Assembly: GCA_019419545.1 (NCBI GenBank)
Contig: DXZT01000036.1
Location: 4,888-68,887 of the forward strand
DNA from: Collinsella sp.
Lineage (GTDB): Bacteria > Actinomycetota > Coriobacteriia > Coriobacteriales > Coriobacteriaceae
Length of the DNA: 64,000 bases
Direction of reading: 5' to 3'
Positions 41,020 through 49,894 of this stretch are shown here, piece by piece; position 1 is the first letter of the stretch; each line of letters opens with the position of its first letter. The notes under the pieces are model-generated. The model was not told the origin of the DNA. It was given only the letters and a program-made list of their open reading frames with translations, and made no database searches. A program made the translations under genes and the position numbers.

Positions 41020-41220
41020 ATGGCACCTATCGATATTGTTGTACTGGCTGTTATCGGTATTGCGTTTGTCGCGGTATGCGTGCGCATCTACCGCAAGGGC
41101 ACCTGCGCCGACTGCGCTCAGGGTGGCGTTTGCACAGGACACTGTTCCAACAAAAAGACCTGCGCCGCACTTAAAGGCGTGGACAAAATCGCCGAAGACT
41201 TGGGCCGCGGTATTAAATAA
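41020..41220 (+). CDS. FeoB-associated Cys-rich membrane protein
   Basis: A 66-residue protein with one N-terminal membrane helix (IDIVVLAVIGIAFVAVCVRIY) and a cytoplasmic tail carrying five Cys in two clusters (GTCADCAQGGVCTGHC and KKTC). This is the pattern of the small Cys-rich proteins encoded next to feoB, thought to support Fe(II) transport or sense its redox state. GAGGAGG precedes the ATG. It lies downstream of the feoB terminator, so it may have its own promoter; the GTGGTTAACT motif shared with the feoA upstream region lies at 40996. Confidence 0.85.
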   Translation: MAPIDIVVLAVIGIAFVAVCVRIYRKGTCADCAQGGVCTGHCSNKKTCAALKGVDKIAEDLGRGIK

Positions 41221-41255
41221 GGCCCGACATCCAGGCGCCAAGCTCGCCGTCGAAG

Positions 41256-41378
41256 GCATGACTACCTATCTGGGCCTCTAACTCCATCCCACCCATCAGT
41301 TGCGGTGAAATACGGACTGTTTTGGCTGTCAAAGGCCTTATCTACTCCGTATTCCACCGCAACTTTTTGTTGGGCGGG
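41256..41378. repeat. About 120-bp dispersed repeat, copy 1 (left of kdp)
   Basis: Nearly identical to 49668-49793 (about nine in ten bases). It contains TTGCGGTGAAATACGGA and TCCGTATTCCACCGCAA as 17-bp arms (one mismatch here) around a 31-nt loop, followed by CTTTTT. The right end touches the kdpE stop codon. The hairpin plus T-run can act as terminator for the plus strand. Confidence 0.85.
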
Positions 41379-42083
41379 CTAGAGACGCTGCATGCGGTAC
41401 CCGACACCCATGTGCGTCTGAATCATCTTGGGGTGAGAGGGGTCTGCCTCGATCTTCTTGCGCAGGGTGCGCATGAACACGCGCAGGCTCGCCAGATCGC
41501 TGTCCCAGCTCGTGCCCCATATCTCGCGGGTGATGAAGGTGTGGGTGAGCACCTTGTCGACGTTTTTCGCCAGAAGGACGAGCAATTTGTACTCGGTTGG
41601 GGTGAGCGAGAGCTCGCGTCCGTCTTTCGTAGCGTATCCCGCGGCGTAGTCGATATGCAGCGGACCGTTGTCGAACGTGCTCGCTTCTGTCGACTCGCTC
41701 GACGCCATCGAGGAGCGCCTCAAATTCGCACGGACGCGCGCGAGCAACTCATCCACAGAAAAGGGCTTGGTGAGGTAGTCGTCTGCCCCCGCGTCAAGTG
41801 CTGCAATCTTGTCGGAATCTTCGGTGCGCGCCGAAATGACGATAATGGGGACTGCCGACCAGCTTCGGATCTTCGTGATGACCTCGATACCGTCAATGTC
41901 GGGAAGGCCGAGGTCGAGCATGATGAGGCTGGGGCCGTGCGACACCGCATCCATGATGGCGGCTTGGCCGCTGCAAACCTTGCTCACGACATAGCCGTGG
42001 AGGTCAAGCGCGGTCGAAACGAGGTTTTGAACGGTCGGGTCATCTTCGACCAGGAGGATGCGTGGCTTAGCGGCATTATTCAT
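41379..42083 (-). CDS. kdpE: Response regulator KdpE
   Basis: A 234-residue OmpR-family activator of the kdp operon under potassium limitation or osmotic stress. The receiver has the acidic pair E13-D14/D15, phospho-acceptor D57 (LDLGLPD) and KPF near 107; the winged helix ends with KMIQTHMGVGYRM, a typical KdpE ending. ATG 42083 overlaps the kdpD stop by 8 bp, so the two are translationally coupled. It is transcribed away from kdpFABC. The C-terminus abuts the dispersed repeat at 41256-41378. Confidence 0.95.
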   Translation of the reverse strand: MNNAAKPRILLVEDDPTVQNLVSTALDLHGYVVSKVCSGQAAIMDAVSHGPSLIMLDLGLPDIDGIEVITKIRSWSAVPIIVISARTEDSDKIAALDAGADDYLTKPFSVDELLARVRANLRRSSMASSESTEASTFDNGPLHIDYAAGYATKDGRELSLTPTEYKLLVLLAKNVDKVLTHTFITREIWGTSWDSDLASLRVFMRTLRKKIEADPSHPKMIQTHMGVGYRMQRL

Positions 42084-44811
42084 GAATCTCAATCTCCTCG
42101 GCGGGCAGGGTAAAACGGAAGACAGCCCCATGGGGGTGGTTGTCGCGAACTTCGATGACGCCGCCATGCGCCTCCACGATGGAGCGGCAGAGCGACAGGC
42201 CAAGGCCGATGCTTCGACGCGAATCCACGGGCCGCGTATTGCTTGAGGTGAAGAAGCGCTCAAAGATATGAGGCTTGTCGCAGTCTGCCACACCCGGCCC
42301 ATCGTCTGCGACGTCCACCACGACGAACGCGCCCTCGCGACGTGCACTGATGGTGACAGTCGAGTCCTCGGGCGTGTATTTGAAGGCGTTCATGATGAGA
42401 TTCGTAAGCACCTGCATGATGAGATGGACGTCGATGCGTACCAGCAGGATGTCGTCAGTGTGCTCGATGGTGACGGCACGTCCATGCGATGCTTGGGCGA
42501 CATGGCTGAGGGCGGCCTCGATGACCTCGTCGATGAGCTCGGATGTTAAGTTGAGGCGAATGGTGCCGTCCTCGACGCGTGTGATGGCGAGGAGGTTCTC
42601 CACGGTATCGATAAGCCAGAGGGAGTCATCGTAGATGGCATCGGCAAGATCGCAGCGTTGTTCGAGGCTGAGCTTCTCGTCGCTCTTCCGAAGGATTGCC
42701 GCAGATCCGGATATAGCCGTGAGGGGTGTCCTCAAATCGTGGCCGATGGAGCGCAAAAGGTTGGCGCGCAGCTGCTCGTTTTTCGCCAAGACCGCAGCCT
42801 CTTCGCGCTCTTGCGCCGCCCGGTCGCTTTCGAGCGCCAAGGCGCATTCGCCTACGATAGATAGGACGATCGAATGCTCGAAGGCTTCGATCTCGCGCCC
42901 CTCCAGGTCGATGCCGATGACACCGAATACCTTGTCGCCGGTGCGAACCGCGAGGTAGAGGCAGCGCGCCTCGGGCAGGGTCCGCGTGCTTGCGCCCGCG
43001 CGTTTGTTGTTGGTGTAGGTCCAGGTTGCAACAGCGCGCTCGTAGTCGGTGAACAGCGACGCGGATCGGTTTTCGGTGCCAGCGGACTCATAGAGCGTCT
43101 TGCCGAGCGTGCCGTGTTCGGCGGTGTAGAAGACCACGTCGAGTTTTAGCAGTTTGATGAGTTGGTTCATGGCGACGCGGGCGCACTCCTCCGCGCTATG
43201 GGCTTGCTGCAAGAGCTGGTTCGTTTCGAGGAGTACGCGCGTTTTGAATGCGTTCTCGGCGGAGGTACGGGCGTTGTCGGCGATGCGCGCAGTTAACTCG
43301 CCGGCGACCATAGCGGTAGCGAACATGATGCCGAACGTGACCAGATAGCTTCGGTCGTAGCTGGCGAGCGAAAACAGAGGCGTGACGAAGCAGAAGTTGT
43401 AAAGCACTACAGAGAGCACGCTCGATACGATCGTGCAGATACGCCCCGTCGTGGTGACGGCGGTCAGCAGGGCCGTGAGGATATAGAGGGATATGATACA
43501 GGAATCGGCAAATCCCAGATGGCGAAAAGCCGTGCCGATCGCCGTGGCGACAAGAGAGAAGGCCAGCGTGCGAAGCGCGTCTCGGCTGCTGGGCGGCTGC
43601 AGGGCGCGCGCACGGCGGCGTCCTTTGGGCCGGGAGGGCGGAGTCGACTGGTCTGGAATGATGTAAATGTCGAGGTTCGGGGCGAATGCTATGAGCTGTT
43701 CTACGAGAGATTTGCGGCCGAAGAGGGCCTGACGGACGCTGCTGCGCTCGCCCGTGCGCCCCATGACGATCTTCGAAATACCCGACAGGCGTGCGAACTC
43801 GGAGATCTGAAACGCGATGTCGTCGCCATAGACGGTTTCCATCTGTGCTCCGAGCTGCTCGGCTAGGGCGATATTGGCTGCAAGCTTGGCGCGCTCATCA
43901 TCGCTCATGGCTTGCGTGCGCGGGCTCTCTACGAACAGGGCGACGAGCTCGCTGCGAAACGCTTTCGCCATGCGTGCGGCGGCACGGACGATGCGGGGAT
44001 TGGTCGGCGCCGGGGAGACACAGACCAAGATACGCTCCCTGGTGTAGTAGTCACGGTTTCCCAGCACGCGTGCGGCGTCTGTGAGGTGGCCGGTGCGATC
44101 GGCGCAGCGGCGCAGCGCGATTTCTCGGAGTGCGGTGAGGTTCTCGACGGTAAAAAAATGCTGTTGCGCTCGCTCGGCTTGTGCGGGACGGTAGACGAGG
44201 CCGGCGCGAAGGCGCTCAAGTAGGTCTTCGGGCTCTATGTCAACGAGCTCGACCTGGTCGGCATCATCGAAGATGCGGTCGGGGATTCGTTCGCTCACGA
44301 CAACGCCGGTGATGGATGCAACCATGTCGTTTAGGCTCTCGATATGCTGAACGTTCACGGTCGTATAGACGTCGATGCCTGCATGTAGAAGTTCCTCGAC
44401 GTCTTGATAGCGTTTGTCGTGGCGAGACCCCGGCGCATTCGTATGGGCGAGCTCGTCGACAAGGATGAGCTGAGGGGCGCGTTCGATAGCCGCATCTAGA
44501 TCGAACTCGCTGAGCGCAATGCCGTTGTGCTCGATGAGTTTACAGGGCACGTTCTCAAGCCCTTGTGCAAGATGGGCAGTTGCCGGACGTTCGTGCGGCT
44601 CGATGTATCCCGCGACGACGTCGACACCTCGCCGCTTGGCGGCGTGGGCGGCTTGAAGCATCGCATAGGTTTTGCCTGCACCAGCAGCGTAGCCAAAGAA
44701 AATCTTGAGGTGTCCCCGGCTGGTTCGAGCGTCATCGGCGACCTCGTCTTTCTCAATTGCCTTGAGGATGAGGTCTGGATTGACGCGAGTGTCCGATGCG
44801 TCGCGCTGCAT
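42076..44811 (-). CDS. kdpD: Osmosensitive potassium-channel histidine kinase KdpD
   Basis: A 911-residue sensor of potassium status. The N-terminal KdpD domain has Walker A (GYAAGAGKTYAML) and Walker B (LILVDELAHTNAPGSRH); a USP-like domain follows (about 250-380, VCVSPAPTNPRIV to GRTGERSSVRQ). Four closely spaced membrane helices lie near 410-510, a GAF-type region after that, then HisKA with SIGHDLRTPLTAISGSA and the HATPase (NLIMNAFKYTP, RSIGLGLSLCRSI). ATG 44811 after AAAGG. It is divergent from kdpFABC across a 240-bp control region. Confidence 0.96.
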   Translation of the reverse strand: MQRDASDTRVNPDLILKAIEKDEVADDARTSRGHLKIFFGYAAGAGKTYAMLQAAHAAKRRGVDVVAGYIEPHERPATAHLAQGLENVPCKLIEHNGIALSEFDLDAAIERAPQLILVDELAHTNAPGSRHDKRYQDVEELLHAGIDVYTTVNVQHIESLNDMVASITGVVVSERIPDRIFDDADQVELVDIEPEDLLERLRAGLVYRPAQAERAQQHFFTVENLTALREIALRRCADRTGHLTDAARVLGNRDYYTRERILVCVSPAPTNPRIVRAAARMAKAFRSELVALFVESPRTQAMSDDERAKLAANIALAEQLGAQMETVYGDDIAFQISEFARLSGISKIVMGRTGERSSVRQALFGRKSLVEQLIAFAPNLDIYIIPDQSTPPSRPKGRRRARALQPPSSRDALRTLAFSLVATAIGTAFRHLGFADSCIISLYILTALLTAVTTTGRICTIVSSVLSVVLYNFCFVTPLFSLASYDRSYLVTFGIMFATAMVAGELTARIADNARTSAENAFKTRVLLETNQLLQQAHSAEECARVAMNQLIKLLKLDVVFYTAEHGTLGKTLYESAGTENRSASLFTDYERAVATWTYTNNKRAGASTRTLPEARCLYLAVRTGDKVFGVIGIDLEGREIEAFEHSIVLSIVGECALALESDRAAQEREEAAVLAKNEQLRANLLRSIGHDLRTPLTAISGSAAILRKSDEKLSLEQRCDLADAIYDDSLWLIDTVENLLAITRVEDGTIRLNLTSELIDEVIEAALSHVAQASHGRAVTIEHTDDILLVRIDVHLIMQVLTNLIMNAFKYTPEDSTVTISARREGAFVVVDVADDGPGVADCDKPHIFERFFTSSNTRPVDSRRSIGLGLSLCRSIVEAHGGVIEVRDNHPHGAVFRFTLPAEEIEIHE

Positions 44812-44922
44812 AGCGTAGCCTTTCTAAAGCGTTGTCCATGCGTGCATACGCGGCGAGGACGCCACTGTATGCTCGCGAGGTCGAGTATAGGCGCACTGCA
44901 GCCGCAATAGTGCTTTCTACCT

Positions 44923-44944
44923 GCATCTTTACGGCATCTTAAGG
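44923..44944 (+). promoter_or_regulatory. Candidate KdpE binding site
   Basis: GCATCTTTACG and GCATCTTAAGG are direct repeats with an 11-bp period, as expected for an OmpR-family dimer, in the kdpD-kdpF intergenic region. A TTTAAT hexamer lies about 25 bp downstream (44970-44975). Confidence 0.4.
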
Positions 44945-45054
44945 TCGTGAGCCCCGGCCCTCACGCCTCTTTAATCTCTAGAAGCGTTTACTGTCCCCAG
45001 GCGCTTGCGAGAGCAGGCGTCCGAGACATCGGACCGCGCGTGAAAGGGGCGGTA

Positions 45055-45141
45055 ATGGACATCCTCATTCCCATTATCGGAGTCGTCTGCATCGGACTCC
45101 TTATCTATTACATCTACATTCTGATGAGGAGTGATTCGTAA
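45055..45141 (+). CDS. kdpF: KdpF, small subunit of the potassium ATPase
   Basis: A 28-residue single-helix peptide (MDILIPIIGVVCIGLLIYYI, then a short charged end MRSDS). KdpF stabilises the KdpABC complex. GAAAGGGGCGG precedes the ATG, and kdpA starts 3 bp after the stop, matching the kdpFABC order of other bacteria. Confidence 0.85.
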   Translation: MDILIPIIGVVCIGLLIYYIYILMRSDS

Positions 45142-45144
45142 ACT

Positions 45145-46968
45145 ATGGACGCTGCGATTCAGTACATCTTGTACTTTGCCGTGCTCGTCGTCCTGGCCGT
45201 TCCGCTCGGTCGGTTCATGGCCCATATCATGGATGGCGAGCATACGTTCCTGTCGCCTGTGATTGCTCCTGTGGAGCGTGGCGTCTATCGTCTGCTTCGC
45301 GTCGACGCGGCAGAGCAGATGGGGTGTAGGCGCTATCTGGCGAGCGTGCTGGTCTTTTCGGGGATCGGCCTCGTGGCCCTTGTGGCACTCCAGGCGCTTC
45401 AGCCCTTCTTGCCAGGCAATCCCCAGCACCTGCCGGGTGTGTCATGGGACCTGTCGTTCAATACGGCCGCTTCCTTCATAACCAACACCAATTGGCAATC
45501 CTATTCCGGTGAGACCACCCTGTCCTACCTTGTGCAGTTCATGGGCCTCACCGTGCAGAACTTCTTGTCCGCCGGCACCGGTATTGCGGTCATGTTCGCG
45601 CTCATCCGCGGTTTCCGTCAGGTCAAGGAGCAGGGTCTGGGTTCCTTCTGGGTCGACCTCACCCGCACCGTCCTGTATGTGCTCATCCCGCTGAACCTCG
45701 TGTTCGGCATCTGCCTGGCTGCCGGTGGCGTCATCTCCAACTTCCAGCCGGCTCAGAAGGCTGAGCTCGTAGAGCCCGTCGCCGTCCAGCCTAATGCAGA
45801 CGGCGGCTGGAGCGTCCTCGACGGCGCCCAGATCGAGGGCGACACGGTCAAGGTCGACGGCAAGGTTGTCGAGGGCGCGCGCGTGGTCACCGAGCAGTTC
45901 CTGCCCCAGGGTCCTGCGGCTCCTCAGGTCGCCATCAAGCAGTCCGGCACCAACGGCGGCGGCTTCTTCGGCGTGAACTCCGCCCATCCGTATGAGAACC
46001 CCAGTGCCTTCACCAACATCATCGAGATGACCAGCCTGCTGCTGATCCCGGCTGCCTGCTGCTTCACCTTCGGTATCGGCGTCAAGAACACCAAGCAGGG
46101 CAAGGCCATCTTTGCCGCCATGTTCATCCTGCTGGTGATCTTCACCGGCATCATCGCCGTCAACGAGCATGCGGGCACCCCGCAGCTGGCCGATGGCGGA
46201 GCGGTCAATATCGAGATGACCGACGGCCAGGCCGGCGGCAACATGGAGGGCAAGGAGAGCCGCTTTGGCATCGCCTCCTCTTCCACCTGGTCCGCTTTCA
46301 CGACGGCTGCTTCCAACGGCTCGGTCAACTCCATGCACGACTCCTACACCCCGCTCGGCGGGTTTGTCCAGATGCTCCAGATGGCTCTGGGCGAGGTCGT
46401 CTTCGGCGGCGTGGGCTGCGGCCTGTACGGCATGATCGGCTTCGCCATCCTCACAGTGTTCATCGCCGGCCTTATGGTCGGCCGCACGCCCGAGTTCCTG
46501 GGCAAGAAGATCGAGCCGGGCGAGATGCGCTGGGCAGTTGTCCTGTGCCTGGCAACTCCGTTTGCCATTCTGGTGTGCTCGGCCATCGCCTGCATGGTGC
46601 CCGGTCTTGCCGACCAGCTCAACAATGGTGGCGCGCACGGCTTCTCCGAGGTGCTGTATGCCTTCACCTCATGCGGCGGCAACAACGGCTCGGCGTTTGC
46701 AGGTATGAACTGCAACATTCCCTGGATCAACGTCATGCTCGGCCTCGAGATGCTGTTCGCCCGCTTCATGCCCATCATCGGTACGCTGGCTATCGCCGGC
46801 TCGCTGGCCAAGAAGGGTAAGGTCGCCGAGAGCGCCGGTACCCTGTCTACCACCAACGGCATGTTCGTATTCCTGCTCGTGTTCATCGTTCTGCTGATCG
46901 GTGCCCTGAGCTTCTTCCCGGCCCTAGCGCTTGGCCCCGTTGCCGAGTTCTTCCAGATGATTGCGTAA
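45145..46968 (+). CDS. kdpA: Potassium-transporting ATPase subunit KdpA
   Basis: A 607-residue K+-binding channel-like subunit with about ten membrane helices. Selectivity-filter-type segments are visible at SFITNTNWQSYSGET, KQSGTNGGGFFGVNSAHPYENP, SSTWSAFTTAASNGSVN and AFTSCGGNNGSAFAGM. It is about 50 residues longer than E. coli KdpA, mostly from an outer loop rich in Asp, Gly and Val near residues 205-245 and another near 345-375. Second gene of kdpFABC. Confidence 0.96.
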   Translation: MDAAIQYILYFAVLVVLAVPLGRFMAHIMDGEHTFLSPVIAPVERGVYRLLRVDAAEQMGCRRYLASVLVFSGIGLVALVALQALQPFLPGNPQHLPGVSWDLSFNTAASFITNTNWQSYSGETTLSYLVQFMGLTVQNFLSAGTGIAVMFALIRGFRQVKEQGLGSFWVDLTRTVLYVLIPLNLVFGICLAAGGVISNFQPAQKAELVEPVAVQPNADGGWSVLDGAQIEGDTVKVDGKVVEGARVVTEQFLPQGPAAPQVAIKQSGTNGGGFFGVNSAHPYENPSAFTNIIEMTSLLLIPAACCFTFGIGVKNTKQGKAIFAAMFILLVIFTGIIAVNEHAGTPQLADGGAVNIEMTDGQAGGNMEGKESRFGIASSSTWSAFTTAASNGSVNSMHDSYTPLGGFVQMLQMALGEVVFGGVGCGLYGMIGFAILTVFIAGLMVGRTPEFLGKKIEPGEMRWAVVLCLATPFAILVCSAIACMVPGLADQLNNGGAHGFSEVLYAFTSCGGNNGSAFAGMNCNIPWINVMLGLEMLFARFMPIIGTLAIAGSLAKKGKVAESAGTLSTTNGMFVFLLVFIVLLIGALSFFPALALGPVAEFFQMIA

Positions 46969-46984
46969 AGGAGGGCGCAGATTT

Positions 46985-49039
46985 ATGACTATGCAAAAAG
47001 ACATGATGGGCCGCGCGGTCCGCGACTCGTTTGCCAAGCTGGACCCTCGCGTCCAGATTCAAAACCCGGTCATGTTCCTGGTGTGGCTTTCCGCCGTCAT
47101 GACCTCCGTCCTGGCCGTCGCTTCCATCTTCGGTGTGCAGGACGCGGGTGTGCCCACCTACTATGTGGTCGCCATCGCGGTCATCCTGTGGCTCACCGAC
47201 CTGTTCTCGAACTTCGCCGAGGCGCTTGCCGAGGGCCGCGGTAAGGCTCAGGCTGATTCCCTGCGTGCGGCCAAGAAGGATGTCGAGGCCCATCGCATCG
47301 AGTCCGTTGAGGACAAGGAGCACTTCACCGTCGTTCCCGGCACCGAGCTCACGCGCGGCGACCTGGTGATCGTACGCGCCGGCGAGCAGATTCCCGGCGA
47401 CGGCGACGTCATCGAGGGCGCTGCCTCCGTTGACGAGTCCGCCATCACCGGCGAGTCCGCCCCCGTGGTCCGCGAGGCCGGCGGCGACCGCTCTGCCGTT
47501 ACCGGCGGTACCACGGTGCTGTCCGACTGGATCATCGTCAAGATCTCCAGTGAGCCCGGCCAGAGCTTCCTGGACAAGATGATCGCGATGGTCGAGGGTG
47601 CCGCGCGCAAGAAGACCCCTAACGAGATCGCTCTGGAGATCTTCCTGGTGGCCCTTTCCATCGTCTTTATCCTGGTCACGCTGGCCCTGTATTGTTACTC
47701 CTGCTTCTCGGTCGGTCTTAACGACATGGTCAACCCCACGGCCGTGACCACGCTCGTAGCGCTGCTCGTGTGTCTGGCTCCCACTACCATCGGCGCCCTT
47801 CTGTCCGCTATCGGCATCGCCGGCATGAGCCGTCTGAACGAGGCCAACGTGCTGGCCATGTCCGGCCGCGCCATCGAGGCCGCCGGCGACGTCGACATCC
47901 TCATGCTCGACAAGACCGGCACCATCACCCTGGGTAACCGCCAAGCCGCCGAGTTCATCCCGGTCGACGGCGTCGATCCCGCGGAGCTGGCCGATGCCGC
48001 CCAGCTTTCCTCGCTGGCCGACGAGACCCCCGAGGGCCGTTCCATCGTCGTGCTCGCCAAGGAGCAGTTCGGTCTGCGCGGCCGCACGCTCGAGGATAAG
48101 GGCATGGAGTTCATCCCGTTCACCGCGGCAACGCGCATGTCCGGCGTGAACTACGAGGGCAATGAGATCCGCAAGGGCGCTGCCGATTCCGTGCGCACCT
48201 ATGTGGAGGCAGCCGGCGGCGTGTTCTCCCAGGAGTGCGACGAGGCCGTCGAGCGCATCGCCAAGGCCGGCGGCACCCCGCTGGTCGTGACCAAGAACTG
48301 CCGCGTGCTGGGCGTTGTGTACCTCAAGGACATCATCAAGTCCGGCGTTAAGGAGAAGTTCGCCGACCTGCGCAAGATGGGCATCAAGACCATCATGGTG
48401 ACGGGCGACAATCCGCTCACCGCCGCGGCAATCGCCGCCGAGGCCGGCGTTGACGACTTCTTGGCCGAGGCCACCCCTGAAGGCAAGCTCGAGAAGATCC
48501 GCGAGTTCCAGCGTGAGGGCCACCTGGTCGCCATGACCGGCGACGGCACCAACGACGCGCCCGCTCTGGCCCAGGCCGACGTCGCCGTGGCCATGAACAC
48601 GGGCACCCAGGCTGCCAAGGAGGCCGGCAACATGGTCGACCTCGACTCCAGCCCCACCAAGCTCATCGAGGTCGTGCGTATTGGCAAGCAGCTGCTCATG
48701 ACCCGCGGTTCGCTCACGACCTTCTCGGTGGCCAACGACGTGGCGAAGTACTTCGCTATCATCCCGGCCCTGTTCTCGCCGATCTACCCGGGCCTTGGCG
48801 CGCTCAACATCCTCGGTCTGACAAGCCCGCTGTCCGCGGTTCTTTCGGCCATCATCTATAACGCGCTCGTTATCGTCGCGCTAATCCCGGCCGCGCTGAA
48901 GGGCGTTAAATACCGCGAGGTCCCGTCCGGACAGCTGCTGACCCACAACCTGCTCGTGTGGGGTCTGGGCGGCATCGTTGCCCCGTTCGTATTCATCAAG
49001 CTCATCGACATGCTGCTCGCGTTCTGCGGCATTATGTAA
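46985..49039 (+). CDS. kdpB: Potassium-transporting ATPase subunit KdpB
   Basis: A 684-residue P-type ATPase subunit that hydrolyses ATP. Phosphorylation motif MLDKTGTITLGNR, actuator loop DESAITGESAPV, hinge TGDGTNDAPALAQADVAVAM, and the membrane motif LVCLAPTTIGALLSAIG. It has the usual seven membrane helices. ATG 46985 has AGGAGGG 8 bp upstream; the longer frame to 46961 overlaps kdpA and adds nothing conserved. Confidence 0.97.
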   Translation: MTMQKDMMGRAVRDSFAKLDPRVQIQNPVMFLVWLSAVMTSVLAVASIFGVQDAGVPTYYVVAIAVILWLTDLFSNFAEALAEGRGKAQADSLRAAKKDVEAHRIESVEDKEHFTVVPGTELTRGDLVIVRAGEQIPGDGDVIEGAASVDESAITGESAPVVREAGGDRSAVTGGTTVLSDWIIVKISSEPGQSFLDKMIAMVEGAARKKTPNEIALEIFLVALSIVFILVTLALYCYSCFSVGLNDMVNPTAVTTLVALLVCLAPTTIGALLSAIGIAGMSRLNEANVLAMSGRAIEAAGDVDILMLDKTGTITLGNRQAAEFIPVDGVDPAELADAAQLSSLADETPEGRSIVVLAKEQFGLRGRTLEDKGMEFIPFTAATRMSGVNYEGNEIRKGAADSVRTYVEAAGGVFSQECDEAVERIAKAGGTPLVVTKNCRVLGVVYLKDIIKSGVKEKFADLRKMGIKTIMVTGDNPLTAAAIAAEAGVDDFLAEATPEGKLEKIREFQREGHLVAMTGDGTNDAPALAQADVAVAMNTGTQAAKEAGNMVDLDSSPTKLIEVVRIGKQLLMTRGSLTTFSVANDVAKYFAIIPALFSPIYPGLGALNILGLTSPLSAVLSAIIYNALVIVALIPAALKGVKYREVPSGQLLTHNLLVWGLGGIVAPFVFIKLIDMLLAFCGIM

Positions 49040-49051
49040 GTGGAGGTTTGT

Positions 49052-49642
49052 ATGTTCAAAGGTGTTGCATCGCGCGCACTGGGCGTGTTCGCGCTGTTTA
49101 CCGTTGTCTGCGGCCTGGGCTATACGCTCGTCGTGACCGGCATCGCCCAGGTTGCGTTCCCGTATCAGGCGAACGGTTCGCTTATCAAGGTCGACGACAA
49201 GATCGTGGGCTCCGAGCCGATCGGTCAGAACTTCGAGGATGAGGACCACATGTGGGGCCGCATCCAGAACGTGTCAATTGTCGAAGGCGAAGACGGCGAG
49301 CTCATGGCGTATGGTGCCCCGTCCAACCTGTCCCCGGCGAGTGAGGAGTATCGGCAGCTGATAGATGCGCGCGTGAAGAAGATCCGCGCCGCCAACCCCG
49401 ATGCCGATATGGACGCTGTGCCCGTCGACCTGGTGACGTGTTCGGGGTCCGGCCTCGACCCGGAGATCTCTCCGGATGCCGCCGAGTACCAGGTTCCGCG
49501 CCTTGCCAAGGCCACGGGCAAAAGTAAGGACGAGGTGCGCGACATCATCGCCGCGTGCACCAAGGGCCGTTTCCTCGGCGTATTCGGCGAGCCCACGGTC
49601 AACGTGCTCAAGGTGAACCTTATGCTGGACGGCGCGCTGTAG
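49052..49642 (+). CDS. kdpC: Potassium-transporting ATPase subunit KdpC
   Basis: A 196-residue subunit with one N-terminal membrane helix (ALGVFALFTVVCGLGYTLVVTGIAQ splits around it) and a periplasmic-type domain with GSEPIGQNF, CSGSGLDPEISPDAAEYQVPR and FLGVFGEPTVNVLKVNL, all hallmarks of KdpC. GGAGG precedes ATG 49052. Last gene of the operon; the second dispersed repeat with its terminator-like hairpin starts 26 bp after the stop. Confidence 0.95.
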   Translation: MFKGVASRALGVFALFTVVCGLGYTLVVTGIAQVAFPYQANGSLIKVDDKIVGSEPIGQNFEDEDHMWGRIQNVSIVEGEDGELMAYGAPSNLSPASEEYRQLIDARVKKIRAANPDADMDAVPVDLVTCSGSGLDPEISPDAAEYQVPRLAKATGKSKDEVRDIIAACTKGRFLGVFGEPTVNVLKVNLMLDGAL

Positions 49643-49667
49643 GTGAGGGAGTGGCGGATGAGATGAG

Positions 49668-49793
49668 GGCATGGCTGACTATCTGAGCCCTCAATTCCAT
49701 CCCGCCCATCAGTTGCGGTGGAATACGGACTGTTTTGCCTGTTAAAAGCCTCATCTACTCCGTATTCCACCGCAACTTTTTTTGAGGGTCGGG
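49668..49793. repeat. About 120-bp dispersed repeat, copy 2 (right of kdp)
   Basis: Partner of 41256-41378 in the same orientation. The hairpin arms TTGCGGTGGAATACGGA and TCCGTATTCCACCGCAA are perfect over 17 bp here and are followed by CTTTTTTTT, a good terminator for kdpFABC. Confidence 0.85.
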
Positions 49794-49894
49794 ATTGAAG
49801 GTGGGGAGTGCGAGCGGGTACGGACGCGGCGGTTGCTGGTACGATAGGTACGTCAGCAACTGCCGCCGAGCGGCTCAAATGAAAGGAACCCTGT

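Noticed and set aside
44812..45054. c-di-AMP (ydaO) riboswitch before kdpFABC
   Set aside because: Such riboswitches often precede potassium genes, but the leader here lacks the conserved ydaO core and the two-fold symmetric folding; a KdpE site is the simpler reading.
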